Below are positions 44,009-53,005 of a stretch of DNA of 64,000 bases, piece after piece (position 1 is the stretch's first letter; every line of letters starts with the position of its first letter). Made by a program: the position numbers and the translations under genes. The DNA is from Lewinellaceae bacterium (lineage in GTDB: Bacteria; Bacteroidota; Bacteroidia; Chitinophagales; Saprospiraceae): contig JACJXX010000001.1 of the NCBI GenBank assembly GCA_020636435.1, positions 2,683,001 through 2,747,000 on the forward strand, read 5' to 3'. The notes beneath the pieces are model-generated. The model made no database searches. It saw only the letters and a program-made list of their open reading frames with translations, and was not told where the DNA came from.

Positions 44009-44863
44009 ATGAAAAACATCGAAGAACTGCTCGGCCTGCTCGAACTGGAGGCCATCGAAGAGAATATTTTTCGCGGCCAGAGCCGCAGCGTGGGCAGCCA
44101 GCGCGTCTTCGGAGGGCAGGTGCTGGCACAGGCCCTTCAGGCGGCCATACACACTGTGCCCGAGGGGCGCTTTGTGCATTCCCTGCACGCTTATTTCATC
44201 CTGCCCGGCGATATACAGCAGCCCATCGTTTTCGAGGTCGACCGCATTCGCGACGGAGGCAGCTTCACCACCCGCCGCATCAAGGCCATACAGAAAGGGC
44301 AGGCCATCTTCAATATGTCCGCTTCTTTTCAGAAAAGGCAGGAAGGCTTTGACCACCAGATCAGCATGCCCAACGTGACGCCCCCCGAGGGGCTGATGAG
44401 CTGGGACCAGTTGGTGGAAGAGTTCGGCGGGAAACTTCCGGAAAGCATCCGCCGTTTTCTGGAGATCGACCACCCCATCGAGTTCCGCCCGGTGGAACGG
44501 GTGCACCCCATGCTGGCCGGCAAGCGGCAGCCTCAGCGCCACGTCTGGATGCGCACCAAAGGCGCCATGCCCGATGAGCCCACCGCCCATCAGGCGGTGC
44601 TGGCCTACGCTTCCGACTACAACCTGCTGACCACCGCCCTGCTGCCTCACGGCGACCAGGTGGCCGGCGGCAACATCCAACTGGCCAGCCTCGACCACGG
44701 CATGTGGTTCCACCGCGATTTTCGCATGGACAACTGGCTGCTCTACGCCATCGACAGCCCCAGCGCTTCCGGGGCGCGGGGTTTCACCCGGGGTAGTGTT
44801 TTTGACCAGGAGGGGAGGTTGGTGGCCTCGGCAGTGCAGGAGGGGCTGATGCGGCCGGTTTGA
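44009..44863 (+). CDS. tesB: Acyl-CoA thioesterase II
   Basis: 284 aa, standard TesB length with two fused hotdog domains. The opening MKNIEELLGLLELEAIEENIFRGQS, QRVFGGQVLAQALQAA and the second-half catalytic segment LLTTALLPHGDQVAGGNIQLASLDHGMWFHRDFRMDNWLLY are family signatures. It hydrolyses medium and long acyl-CoAs to free acids and CoA in the cytoplasm. No alternative Met exists later, so the ATG at 44009 is secure. Confidence 0.95.
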   Translation: MKNIEELLGLLELEAIEENIFRGQSRSVGSQRVFGGQVLAQALQAAIHTVPEGRFVHSLHAYFILPGDIQQPIVFEVDRIRDGGSFTTRRIKAIQKGQAIFNMSASFQKRQEGFDHQISMPNVTPPEGLMSWDQLVEEFGGKLPESIRRFLEIDHPIEFRPVERVHPMLAGKRQPQRHVWMRTKGAMPDEPTAHQAVLAYASDYNLLTTALLPHGDQVAGGNIQLASLDHGMWFHRDFRMDNWLLYAIDSPSASGARGFTRGSVFDQEGRLVASAVQEGLMRPV

Positions 44864-44965
44864 AACAAGCTTATTTTTCTGTATATTTATACACTCATTG
44901 ATCAATCATCATAATGGCAGTAAAACTTGCACAGCGGTTAATTACCGTTGAAGAATATTATAAAA

Positions 44966-46012
44966 TTATTCCAATACCAACTCCTCATCCTTCCGAAACG
45001 CCTTATACCTGCCTTTCCCAAACTTCGTCCCGTTAAATTCCACCTTGCCCCGAAGTTCCTGCTGCTGCTCTTCCGGCAACTGAATGAATCCGCTGCACTT
45101 TTGAGAACAGCACTGGTGGTATTTTTCGGCGCATTCATCGCACTGAATAAACAGGATGTGGCAGGCGTCGTTGGCGCAGTTGACGTGCGTATCGCAGGGC
45201 TGGCCGCACTGGTGGCAGCGGGCGATGACCTCTTCGCCGATCTGCTCGCCCATGCGTTCGTCAAAAACGAAGTTTTTGCCCCTGAACTTAATGGGCAGCC
45301 CTTTCTCCCGGCACTGCCGGGCATATTCGATGATGCCGCCGTCGATCATGTAGACCTTGCCGAAGCCCTTGTGCAGGTAGTAGGCGCTGGCTTTCTCGCA
45401 GCGGATGCCGCCGGTGCAGTACATGATGATGGGGTGGTCTTTTTTATCCTCCAGCATCTCTTCGACGATGGGCAGCGCCTCCCGGAAAGTCTCCACATCC
45501 GGGCAGATGGCGCCCTCGAAGTGGCCGACCTCGCTCTCGTAGTGGTTGCGCATGTCCACCACAATGGTATCGGGGCTGTCCATCAGCTCGTTGACCTCCT
45601 CAGCGCTGAGGTGCCTGCCCCGCCTGGTGACGTCGAAGCTTTTGTCGTCCAGCCCGTCGGCGACGATCTTGTCGCGCACTTTGATCTTGAGCTTGTAGAA
45701 GGATTTGCCGTCGTCGTCCACCGCGATGTTCAGGCGGGCGCCGTCGAGCCAGGGGATGGCGTACATATCCTGGCGGAATGCTTCAAAGTTATTTTCCGGC
45801 ACGGAGATTTGCCCGTTGATGCCTTCCGAGGCGACATAAATGCGGCCAAAGACGCCCAGCTTGCTCCAGCGCCGGTACAGTTCGTCGCGGAACTGCTTCG
45901 GGTCCCCGATCTGATGGTAGCGGTAAAAAGAAAGGGTGGTTCGCGCCTCCTCGCTCTCCAGCATGCGGCGCTTCAGCTCGTCGCTATTGACGAGGTTGTA
46001 CAATCTTGGCAT
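44966..46012 (-). CDS. trhO: tRNA uridine(34) hydroxylase (rhodanese-like, YceA)
   Basis: 348 aa. An N-terminal acylphosphatase-like/ferredoxin domain (FYRYHQIGDPKQFRDELYRRWSKLG ... GRIYVASEGINGQISVP) is followed by a rhodanese domain with catalytic Cys199 in MYCTGGIRCEKASAYYL. The C-terminal Cys-rich unit (CHQCGQPC, CANDAC, CDECAEKYHQCCSQKC) is typical of longer members. TrhO hydroxylates uridine 34 of tRNAs using oxygen/prephenate-linked chemistry. The 588-bp gap upstream (46013-46600) holds the palindromic element and hexamer array described below. I saw no gene in it. Confidence 0.93.
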   Translation of the reverse strand: MPRLYNLVNSDELKRRMLESEEARTTLSFYRYHQIGDPKQFRDELYRRWSKLGVFGRIYVASEGINGQISVPENNFEAFRQDMYAIPWLDGARLNIAVDDDGKSFYKLKIKVRDKIVADGLDDKSFDVTRRGRHLSAEEVNELMDSPDTIVVDMRNHYESEVGHFEGAICPDVETFREALPIVEEMLEDKKDHPIIMYCTGGIRCEKASAYYLHKGFGKVYMIDGGIIEYARQCREKGLPIKFRGKNFVFDERMGEQIGEEVIARCHQCGQPCDTHVNCANDACHILFIQCDECAEKYHQCCSQKCSGFIQLPEEQQQELRGKVEFNGTKFGKGRYKAFRKDEELVLE

Positions 46013-46365
46013 TTTTAATGGTTTGGTACGTTAAGCGGCGTGCGATCAATAACGGTCCGGTTTTCTAGGAGTGCTTTTTCCTTTATCCTGCGTTAAAGAA
46101 CCGCCTCCCTTAGCGCTGCTAAGGTCGGGAACCTTCGCCTTGGCTAAAGAAAAAATCACTTGCCTATCGAAACACAACACTTATTAATCGCACGTCGCTA
46201 AGCAAAAAAAGACAAGTTGCAGGCTTGTTGGGCGCAGGCCCGATGCTGCCAACTGTACCTGCCGCGAAACCAAGCGCCGGCTTGCGCTTCACGGCAAAAA
46301 ATTTTCAGGGGGCAAAGATACGGGGATTTTGTGGGAATGGAAAGGGGGGGTTGAGGTTAAGGCAA

Positions 46366-46563
46366 GGCAATTGCATGAAATATGTTTTGACCCCGAAGCG
46401 GGTCAAACGTCTATAGAATTATCCCGTATAATTAAATTTTCGACCTCGCAGAGGTCGTACAAACGGGTAGATGTACGACCTCTGCGAGGTCGGGAGGGCT
46501 TAAAACATCGTTTCCTATAAACATACGACCTTTTCAAGGTCGATCCCATTTCATGCGATTGCC
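46366..46563. mobile_element. 198-bp TIR element packed with REP-like palindromes
   Basis: Ends GGCAATTGCATGAAAT and its near-inverse ATTTCATGCGATTGCC (15 of 16). Inside are TTTGACCC/GGGTCAAA (46386-46407), a perfect 20-bp inverted repeat containing CGACCTCGCAGAGGTCG (46441-46460 and 46473-46492, 12-nt spacer), and CGACCTTTTCAAGGTCG (46526-46542). GAGGTTAAGG flanks both sides, so it sits within the hexamer array region. Confidence 0.7.
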
Positions 46564-46566
46564 ATA

Positions 46567-46631
46567 GAGGTTAAGGTTAAGGTTGAGGTTGAGGTTGAGG
46601 TTAAGGTTGAGGTTGAGGTTGAGGTTGAGGG
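46567..46631. repeat. (GGTTRA)n hexamer array
   Basis: About eleven near-perfect hexamers GGTTGA/GGTTAA. The last units overlap the 3' end of the ACMSD gene and encode its Gln-Pro tail. Confidence 0.8.
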
Positions 46632-47635
46632 GCGAGGGTTGAGCGTTCCAGGCCGAGCCATTCAAGCGTATTATTGGCAAAAATATTTTCTACCACCTTG
46701 TCCGGCAGGCCCATTTCTTCGATGAAGGCGCCGATCTCCAGGTCGCCCAGAGGGAAGGGATAATCGGAGCCGAGGCAGACGCGGTTTTCCCCGGCGGTAT
46801 CCAGCACGTACCGGAGCATGCGGGGGTCGTGGGTGATGCAATCGACCCAGAATTTGCCGAGGTAGTTGCGGGGCGGCACGCCGTTGTCGACGGCCACCAG
46901 GTCGGGGCGGCAGTCGAAGCCGTGCTGCACCCGGCCGATGGTAGGCAGGAAAGCGCCGCCGGCGTGGGCGAAGCAGGCCCGCAGCCCGGGCAGCCGCTCA
47001 AAAACGCCGCCGAAGATCATCGAGCAGACGGCGCGGGAGGTCTCCGCCGGCATGCCCACCAGCCAGGGCAGCCAGTACTTGCGCATGGAGTCGAACCCCA
47101 TCATCTCCCAGGGGTGGACGAAGAGGGCCATGCCCAGATCTTGGCAGGCCTGAAAGATGGGAAAAAACTCCGGTTCGTTCAGGTTTTTATCGTTGATGTT
47201 GGAGCCGATCTGTATGCCTGCCAGGCCGATTTCCCGGCAGCGCTCCAACTCCCGGATGGCCAGCTCCGTATCCTGCATGGGCACGGTGCCCAGGCCGATG
47301 TAGTGTTTGGGGTGGTCGGCTACCGTTTGGGCGATATCGTCGTTGAGGAAGCGGGACAACTCCAGCCCATCCTGCGGTTTGGCCCAGTAGGAGAACATCA
47401 CCGGGATGGTGCAGACAACCTGCACCTGGGTTTTATGCCCGGCGTATTCTTCAATGCGCTCCTGCGGGTCCCAGCAGTTGGAGGCGATCTCGCGAAAGAA
47501 CTCCTTGCCTTTAATCATCCGGGCGCGGCCGGGGGCATGGTGTTCGAGGTAGATAAAATCCCCGTAGCCGAACTTATCCGCAAAACGGGGCAGCTTCCCG
47601 GGGATGATGTGGGTGTGCATGTCGATCTTCAACAT
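46601..47635 (-). CDS. 2-amino-3-carboxymuconate-6-semialdehyde decarboxylase (ACMSD)
   Basis: 344 aa. Metal ligands occur at the same positions as in human ACMSD: His7 and His9 in MHTHIIP, His174 in LFVHPWEMMG, His224 in CFAHAGGAF, Asp291 in LGSDYPFPLGD. The enzyme diverts the kynurenine pathway towards picolinate-free degradation by decarboxylating ACMS. The last ~10 residues are repeats of Gln-Pro encoded by the GGTTGA array, unlike any family member I know. No other kynurenine gene is in the window. The TACCTTTG box at 47669-47676 may be its promoter. Confidence 0.9.
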   Translation of the reverse strand: MLKIDMHTHIIPGKLPRFADKFGYGDFIYLEHHAPGRARMIKGKEFFREIASNCWDPQERIEEYAGHKTQVQVVCTIPVMFSYWAKPQDGLELSRFLNDDIAQTVADHPKHYIGLGTVPMQDTELAIRELERCREIGLAGIQIGSNINDKNLNEPEFFPIFQACQDLGMALFVHPWEMMGFDSMRKYWLPWLVGMPAETSRAVCSMIFGGVFERLPGLRACFAHAGGAFLPTIGRVQHGFDCRPDLVAVDNGVPPRNYLGKFWVDCITHDPRMLRYVLDTAGENRVCLGSDYPFPLGDLEIGAFIEEMGLPDKVVENIFANNTLEWLGLERSTLAPQPQPQPQP

Positions 47636-47668
47636 AACAATTTGGCGGTTTGGTTAGGACAATAAGGG

Positions 47669-47676
47669 CAAAGGTA
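47669..47676 (-). promoter_or_regulatory. -7 box of the ACMSD gene
   Basis: Minus-strand TACCTTTG, an exact TAnnTTTG match, 33 nt before the ATG. No convincing -33 box is seen. Confidence 0.45.
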
Positions 47677-47765
47677 TGGAATTTGTCGCCAAAGCGATGT
47701 CGACTGGTGCCTCCCGTATGCCCTGCTTTGAAGCTCGCCGGTCGACCATCACAACGGAAGCATCC

Positions 47766-49529
47766 TTACTGCCGCACCAGTTTTCCTTCAAACTGTTGAT
47801 CCTGGGTGACTACCCGGTACCAGTAGATACCAGATGGCAGGGCGGAAAGGTCCACCTGCATGATGCTGCCGTTGCCTGCATTCCACTGTTTGGAGTAAAC
47901 CAACTGCCCGGAGAGGGTAAAGGCCTCGACCTGGGCGCTTCCTTCCAGCCCCTCCATCCGGAAGAAGGCCTGGCCGGAGGTGGGGTTGGGAAAGACCTTT
48001 AGTTGGGGCGTTGGGGCCTGGCTGTTGGCACCGGAAACTTCCAACACTTCCAGTACGGCCGCCAGGGCATCCACTCTTCCGTATCCATAAACAGCATTGG
48101 GTATCTGCTGGCCGGAGAAATCGCCGCAATCCTGGCTGCTCAGCAAGGGCTGCGCGGTTTGTTCTATAATGGTTTCGATCTCCTCTACCTGCCCGGCCAG
48201 CTCGGGCTTGGCCGAGATGAGCAGGGCCACCAGCCCGGCGACGTGGGGCCCGGCCATGCTGGTGCCGGAGAAAGAGGCGAAACCGCCATTGAGCACGGCA
48301 GAACGCACTCCGACGCCCGGCGCCGACACATTGGGCTTCAGCCGGCCGCTGCCATCTACCGTCACCGGGCCGCGGCTGCTGAAGCCGGCAATGGTGTCGT
48401 TCTGCTGGGTAGCCCCCACCGAAAAGCTGTTTTCGTACATGGCGGCCGGCGTGCTGACTGTTTCGCAACTGTTCCCGCTATTGCCGGCGGAAACCACCAC
48501 GACGATGCCCGCCGCCTTGAGGTTGTTGACCACCATCTCCATGGTAGCGAAGTTGGAGGGGTTGCAGCCTTCCGATTCCGGGCAGCTCCAGGAGTTGTTG
48601 ATCACGTGGGGGGCGTATTGCACATCAGCATTTTCCCCGTTCAGGCCGTAAGGCGCCAGAAACCATTCGAAACACTCGATGTAGGTTGCCGGCGTTCCGT
48701 CGCCTTCTTCCATATTGCGGCAGGCGATCCAGCGGGCGCCGGGCGCCACGCCGATGCGTTTGCCTTCATCGCTTTCCGAGCCTGCCATGGTACCCATGGT
48801 GTGGGTGCCGTGGCTGTGGTCGTCGCAGGGCTCGGTCAAATCCAGCCCGCAGCCATTGGTGTTTTCAGGGTCTCCGATGAGCTCGTGGATGGCGTCGTGC
48901 CAGTTGTAGTTGTGGTCTGCTTCATTTCCATTCCAGCCGCGGTAAGTATCCCGGATGGCGGGGTGGCCCCAGTCGTAACCCGTATCCTGGCCGCCGATGA
49001 CGACGCCCTGGCCGGTGTATCCCAGATCCCACACATCGTCGGCGTTGATCTTTTCGATTCCCCATTCCACGAAGGCGTTTCGGAAGGAAACCGGGTTTTC
49101 GTTGCCATCAGCCATTGGTTCCTGAAGATGGACGGTGGGGTTGTCCTGTACCTGTGCGACGGCCTCCAGTTGCGCCACCTGCTGGATGAGTTCCAGACCG
49201 CCTTTTGCCAGAATGGCGTTGACGATGTAAAAGGGGCGGTAGCTGGCCTTTGCTTCTTCCAGCGCCGCGATTACCGGGCCTTGCGTTTGTTGGGCCACCT
49301 CCTTTAGTTTTTCAAACACAAACCGGCCTTTTTCTTCCTTGAGGCGAAGCTGCCGGCTGCCGCTGACATCCGCCTGGGCGTGCAGCAGGATGAGGAACTC
49401 GGCCTGCGCTCCGGAAGAAACTTTTTCCAGCAGGGAGGCGTCGACTTTATCTTTCCATTCGCCGGTTTCCCGGGGCCGCCAGGAGGCCAGGGAAAACAAA
49501 ACAACAGTTGCCAAGAGTATTTTCTTCAT
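47766..49529 (-). CDS. Secreted S8 (subtilisin-like) serine protease with T9SS tag
   Basis: 587 aa. A signal peptide, then an I9-like prodomain (~30-135, AEFLILLHAQADVSGSRQL). The catalytic triad is Asp182 (GGQDTGYDWGHP), His240 (DHSHGTHTMGT) and Ser424 (FSGTSMAGPHVAG), with the oxyanion Asn in VSAGNSGNS. A ~45-residue insert follows the Asp motif. Residues ~510-587 form a T9SS sorting domain (LKVFPNPTSGQAFFRMEGLE). Extracellular protein degradation is expected. Confidence 0.93.
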   Translation of the reverse strand: MKKILLATVVLFSLASWRPRETGEWKDKVDASLLEKVSSGAQAEFLILLHAQADVSGSRQLRLKEEKGRFVFEKLKEVAQQTQGPVIAALEEAKASYRPFYIVNAILAKGGLELIQQVAQLEAVAQVQDNPTVHLQEPMADGNENPVSFRNAFVEWGIEKINADDVWDLGYTGQGVVIGGQDTGYDWGHPAIRDTYRGWNGNEADHNYNWHDAIHELIGDPENTNGCGLDLTEPCDDHSHGTHTMGTMAGSESDEGKRIGVAPGARWIACRNMEEGDGTPATYIECFEWFLAPYGLNGENADVQYAPHVINNSWSCPESEGCNPSNFATMEMVVNNLKAAGIVVVVSAGNSGNSCETVSTPAAMYENSFSVGATQQNDTIAGFSSRGPVTVDGSGRLKPNVSAPGVGVRSAVLNGGFASFSGTSMAGPHVAGLVALLISAKPELAGQVEEIETIIEQTAQPLLSSQDCGDFSGQQIPNAVYGYGRVDALAAVLEVLEVSGANSQAPTPQLKVFPNPTSGQAFFRMEGLEGSAQVEAFTLSGQLVYSKQWNAGNGSIMQVDLSALPSGIYWYRVVTQDQQFEGKLVRQ

Positions 49530-49546
49530 AATCCGAAATTTTAGGG

Positions 49547-49577
49547 CAAAGGTAATCGTTCTGCACAGTAAACTGTG
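49547..49577 (-). promoter_or_regulatory. Promoter and palindrome before the subtilase gene
   Basis: TACCTTTG (minus strand, 49547-49554), an exact -7 match, lies 17 nt before the ATG. The palindrome CACAGTAAACTGTG (49564-49577) occupies the spacer between the -7 and -33 positions, where a regulator would block polymerase. Confidence 0.5.
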
Positions 49578-49749
49578 TAATCCGGATTGCAGTAAATCGA
49601 AAGGAGAATATCGGGTAGCAAGGAAACGTTAATAGCTACTGATTATCAGGACATTTTATAAAAAAACCGATCCGAAAATTTTTTGACCGAATAAAATCTC
49701 CTATTTTTATAACGCTTTGATTTTGACGGCCTAAATAAAACGAGAGCCT

Positions 49750-50211
49750 ATGCCATACCAATTCACCCTCTACGACGCCTTTTCCGGCATGAACCTCATG
49801 GAGAAGAGCAAGGTGGTTCGCTTCCTGTGCAGCAACACGCCAAACTCCAGCCGGCAAAGCGCACAGGAAGCGGTGGAATACGCCATGAAGCTGAAGCCTT
49901 CCTTCGGTGGCTTTGTCCTTGCTGTAGAACAAGGCCGGGAGCTCATTGGCGCTATTGTAGCCAACCGCACCGGAATGGAAAGTTACAACCCTAAAAACAT
50001 TTTTGTCTTCGTGACGCTTCACGAAGGCCATCGTCAGGACAAAAAGCTGATACAGGCTATGCTGCAAAAAGCCATCCGCTATGCCGACGGCGACATCGCC
50101 ATGCACGTCGAACCGGATAATCCAGCCCTGGGATTGTACCAGGAACTGGGCTTTAAAGCACAGTACCTGGAACTGCGGCTGGCCAATTCCAACGCTTCAG
50201 CTGTTGCCTGA
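49750..50211 (+). CDS. GNAT-family N-acetyltransferase
   Basis: 153 aa. VLAVEQGRELIGAIVANRTG is the central beta strand pair, IFVFVTLHEGHRQDKKLIQAMLQKAIRYA provides the acetyl-CoA-binding loop (a degenerate R/Q-x-x-G/A motif), and HVEPDNPALGLYQELGFK is the classical C-terminal GNAT motif. The acetyl acceptor is unknown. Cytoplasmic. Confidence 0.85.
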   Translation: MPYQFTLYDAFSGMNLMEKSKVVRFLCSNTPNSSRQSAQEAVEYAMKLKPSFGGFVLAVEQGRELIGAIVANRTGMESYNPKNIFVFVTLHEGHRQDKKLIQAMLQKAIRYADGDIAMHVEPDNPALGLYQELGFKAQYLELRLANSNASAVA

Positions 50212-50501
50212 CCCCCTTAAAGCCTTTCTCCTAAAACCCAAACTCACGCCAGTATTCCAGGATAAACTCCACGCTCGCGACAACACGATCTCCTTTTCCC
50301 TGAACATACTTCAACGACTTTCGGCCCAACAGCAACGAACCGGCGAACCTCCAGGACAGGGTGGCCGTCAGGATCAGTTTTTTTTTCTAATTGCCCGCTG
50401 ACAACAATCACTCGTTTTTCCCGTATACTTTTCCATATTGCGGTTGTTATTTAGAAACAGCCAAAAAGGGGTAAAAACGAAATTTCATGATAATTGCTAA
50501 T

Positions 50502-50522
50502 TTTAGCCGTAAAGCGGCTAAA
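50502..50522 (+). promoter_or_regulatory. TTTAGCCG hairpin at the 50526 gene start
   Basis: TTTAGCCG / CGGCTAAA perfect 8-bp stem with a 5-nt loop, ending 3 nt before the chosen ATG. It may occlude the ribosome site. The gap 50212-50525 has no other gene. Confidence 0.45.
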
Positions 50523-50525
50523 GCC

Positions 50526-51482
50526 ATGAACACAGAAACGGAACGAATAATCGGGCAGTACGAAGGAGTGGAGAAAGGGCCCCTCCTGATCTGCCTGGGG
50601 GGAATGCATGGCAATGAACCCGCCGGCGTACAGGCGCTGGAAATCCTCTTCAACCTGCTCGAGATAGAGCCGGAGACCAACCCCAATTTCACTTTCAAAG
50701 GGCGCCTGCTCGGCCTGCGCGGCAATACCCGGGCCATTTCCAAAAAAATGCGCTACCTGGAAAAAGACCTCAACCGGTTGTGGACGCCGGAAAACATTGC
50801 CCGGGTAAAAGATACCCCGAAGGCTGAACTGCAGGCCGAAGACCTCGAGCTGAAGGAATTGATCGCCATCATCGAGCAGAATGTCGAAACATACCAACCG
50901 GAAAAGATCGTCCTGCTCGACCTGCACACCACCACCGCTTATGGAGGTATTTTCTCCATTGCTACCGATGACCCGGAAAGCGTGAGAATTGCCGTCGAAT
51001 TGCACGCGCCGGTGGTTAAAGGCATGCTGGAAGGCATTCGCGGCACGACCCTGCACTACTTCAACAGCAGCAATTTCTCGCGCCCAACCGCCGCCGTCAG
51101 TTTTGAATCCGGCCAACACGACGAGCCGCTGTCCGTCAACCGCGCCATCGCCGCCATCATCAACTGCATGCGGACAACCGGCTGCGTGCGCGCCGAACAT
51201 GTCGAAAACCGCCACGACGCACTGCTGATCGAATATTCCAAAAACCTGCCCAAAGTGCTGGAACTCATCTCCTGCCACGATATACAACCCGGAGACGACT
51301 TCCACATGATGCCGAATTACGACAACTTCCAGTCCGTAAAAAAGGGAGAACTGCTGGCGCATGACCGCCACGGGCCCATTTACGCCAAAGCCGATGGCCG
51401 AATTCTCATGCCGCTTTACCAGCAACAAGGGGATGATGGTTTTTTCCTGATCCGGACGGTGGGCGAGGGAAGAGGTGATTGA
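50526..51482 (+). CDS. Succinylglutamate desuccinylase/aspartoacylase family protein
   Basis: 318 aa from MNTETERIIGQYEG. An ATG at 50487 would add 13 residues ahead of the hairpin and is less likely. The zinc site begins with GGMHGNEPAG (His and Glu) and continues with LLDLHTTTAYGG (His), the classic M14-like AstE/Aspa motif set. Predicted to remove N-acyl groups from amino acids, or to act on a peptide tail. The exact substrate is unclear. It sits alone upstream of a 381-bp gap. Confidence 0.85.
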   Translation: MNTETERIIGQYEGVEKGPLLICLGGMHGNEPAGVQALEILFNLLEIEPETNPNFTFKGRLLGLRGNTRAISKKMRYLEKDLNRLWTPENIARVKDTPKAELQAEDLELKELIAIIEQNVETYQPEKIVLLDLHTTTAYGGIFSIATDDPESVRIAVELHAPVVKGMLEGIRGTTLHYFNSSNFSRPTAAVSFESGQHDEPLSVNRAIAAIINCMRTTGCVRAEHVENRHDALLIEYSKNLPKVLELISCHDIQPGDDFHMMPNYDNFQSVKKGELLAHDRHGPIYAKADGRILMPLYQQQGDDGFFLIRTVGEGRGD

Positions 51483-51863
51483 CGGGTACATTGGGGCGAG
51501 ACACGCCGGAGAGCCCCCGATCTGCGAAAACCGGCATTCGGCGCCCAGCAAGCTGCGCAATTCGCCAAACCCGCGTAAATCCTTGCCGGCCCGGCGGGCA
51601 GGTGCCATATCGGCGCTGGCAGGCCGGCGTGTTCTATGCCCTCCACTGCCCCCAAATCCCCGTTTTGTCAAACAACAGGTTAAATTTTAAACAGCGCGGG
51701 ATTGTAGAGTCAATGCGGAAAATCTATCTTGGGGGCGTTTTTGAGAAGTAAGGGCCGGTTGAAGCCCCCATTTGCGAAACAGCGCCGGGCCAGCGCTCAA
51801 ACTTTTAGAGAAAAAAACTATCTTTCGGGTTCGGATACCCAAAAGCAGGACCATTAAAAAATT
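51483..51863 (+). other. Gap before the PorP/SprF gene
   Basis: 381 bp without a supported gene. Short ORFs lack family signs. A TATCTTTC box at 51819-51826 is a weak -7 candidate for the PorP gene. Confidence 0.3.
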
Positions 51864-52934
51864 ATGACTTCTATGAAGCTAATCAAACCTCTACTCTTTT
51901 TCCTCCTTACAGCCATAATGGGAACACTACAGGCACAGGACATCCACTTCTCTCTGTTCAATATGTCGCCGCTGACCCTCAACCCCGCCAATACCGGCGC
52001 TTTCTACGGCACCGCCCGGATAGGAGGCATTTACCGCGGGCAATGGTACAACGTTTCCGGCGCCGATGGCTACGAGACGCCCTCGTTTTACGTCGACGCG
52101 CCCATCCTCCGAGGCTTTCGCGACCAGGACTGGATCGGCGTGGGCGGCGCGATTTACAACGACAACGCCGGCACCGTGAACCTGAGGACGAGCGCTTCGA
52201 TGCTCTCCGCCTCTTATCACCTGGGCCTGGGCAAAGATGGCAAATCTGTGCTGACCCTCGGCTTGCAGGGGGGAAATGTGCAGCGGCGGTTTGATTCTAA
52301 AAAAGCGCTGTTTGATGACAGTTTCGACCGTGATAGAAATCTTGAGGTTACCACTTCCCAAGACCCCTTAGCCGGAGGCACTATGGGTGGAGGAAACGAT
52401 AAAACGAGCTATCTCGATTTCGCCGCCGGCCTGCTGTTCCGCAGCCAGATCGACGCGCAGAGCAATTTTGAGCTGGGCGTCGCAGCGGCGCACCTCACCC
52501 AGCCTAAAGACGCTTTCGCTCCAAATGACACCATCAATGCTTCCGGCGCCAACAAGCGCCCGATGCGCATCACCGCCCACACCAAATACGAGTGGGCCCT
52601 GACCGACCGATGGTCGGCGGCGCCGACGGCCATGTTCCAGGCGTCGAAAGGCGCGACGGAGGTGAGCCTGCAGGCCTGGGCCGGCTATATGGTCAACCCC
52701 GAGATGCAGGTGAAGCTGAATTTCGGCCTGGGCTACCGCTTCGGCGACGCCGGCAAGGTACTGCTGGGGCTGGACTACAAAGACCTGCGGGTGGCTGCCG
52801 CCTACGATGTGAATTTTTCGCAGCTCAACGCCGCCACCAACTACCAGGGCGCTTTCGAGATCGCCGCCTGGTACATCATCAAAATCTTTAAAGACCCGGA
52901 GGTCAAGCAGGCGATCCTGTGCCCGAAGTTCTAG
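51864..52934 (+). CDS. PorP/SprF family T9SS outer-membrane protein
   Basis: 356 aa. A signal peptide ends near LQAQDIHFSLFNMSPLTLNPANTG, the hallmark PorP/SprF opening (Q-D-x-x-F-S-x-x). A beta-barrel rich in alternating aromatic residues follows (RIGGIYRGQWYNVSG ... LGYRFGDAGKVLLGLDYKDLRVAAAYDVNFSQL). PorP/SprF proteins support T9SS secretion or attach modified proteins at the surface. The next gene encodes an OmpA-DUF1573 protein, the usual partner pairing. ATGs at 51864 and 51873 are both possible. Confidence 0.88.
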   Translation: MTSMKLIKPLLFFLLTAIMGTLQAQDIHFSLFNMSPLTLNPANTGAFYGTARIGGIYRGQWYNVSGADGYETPSFYVDAPILRGFRDQDWIGVGGAIYNDNAGTVNLRTSASMLSASYHLGLGKDGKSVLTLGLQGGNVQRRFDSKKALFDDSFDRDRNLEVTTSQDPLAGGTMGGGNDKTSYLDFAAGLLFRSQIDAQSNFELGVAAAHLTQPKDAFAPNDTINASGANKRPMRITAHTKYEWALTDRWSAAPTAMFQASKGATEVSLQAWAGYMVNPEMQVKLNFGLGYRFGDAGKVLLGLDYKDLRVAAAYDVNFSQLNAATNYQGAFEIAAWYIIKIFKDPEVKQAILCPKF

Positions 52935-53005
52935 CCTTTGCAAACCTTAACACTTTGTTTAGAAAGAAAATGTCCTTTTTGACGTTGAGAAAACGTGGCC
53001 AATTC

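Noticed and set aside
46567..46631. Telomere-like GGTTRA array as a chromosome or plasmid end
   Set aside because: It is internal and overlaps the end of a normal gene, with genes continuing on both sides.
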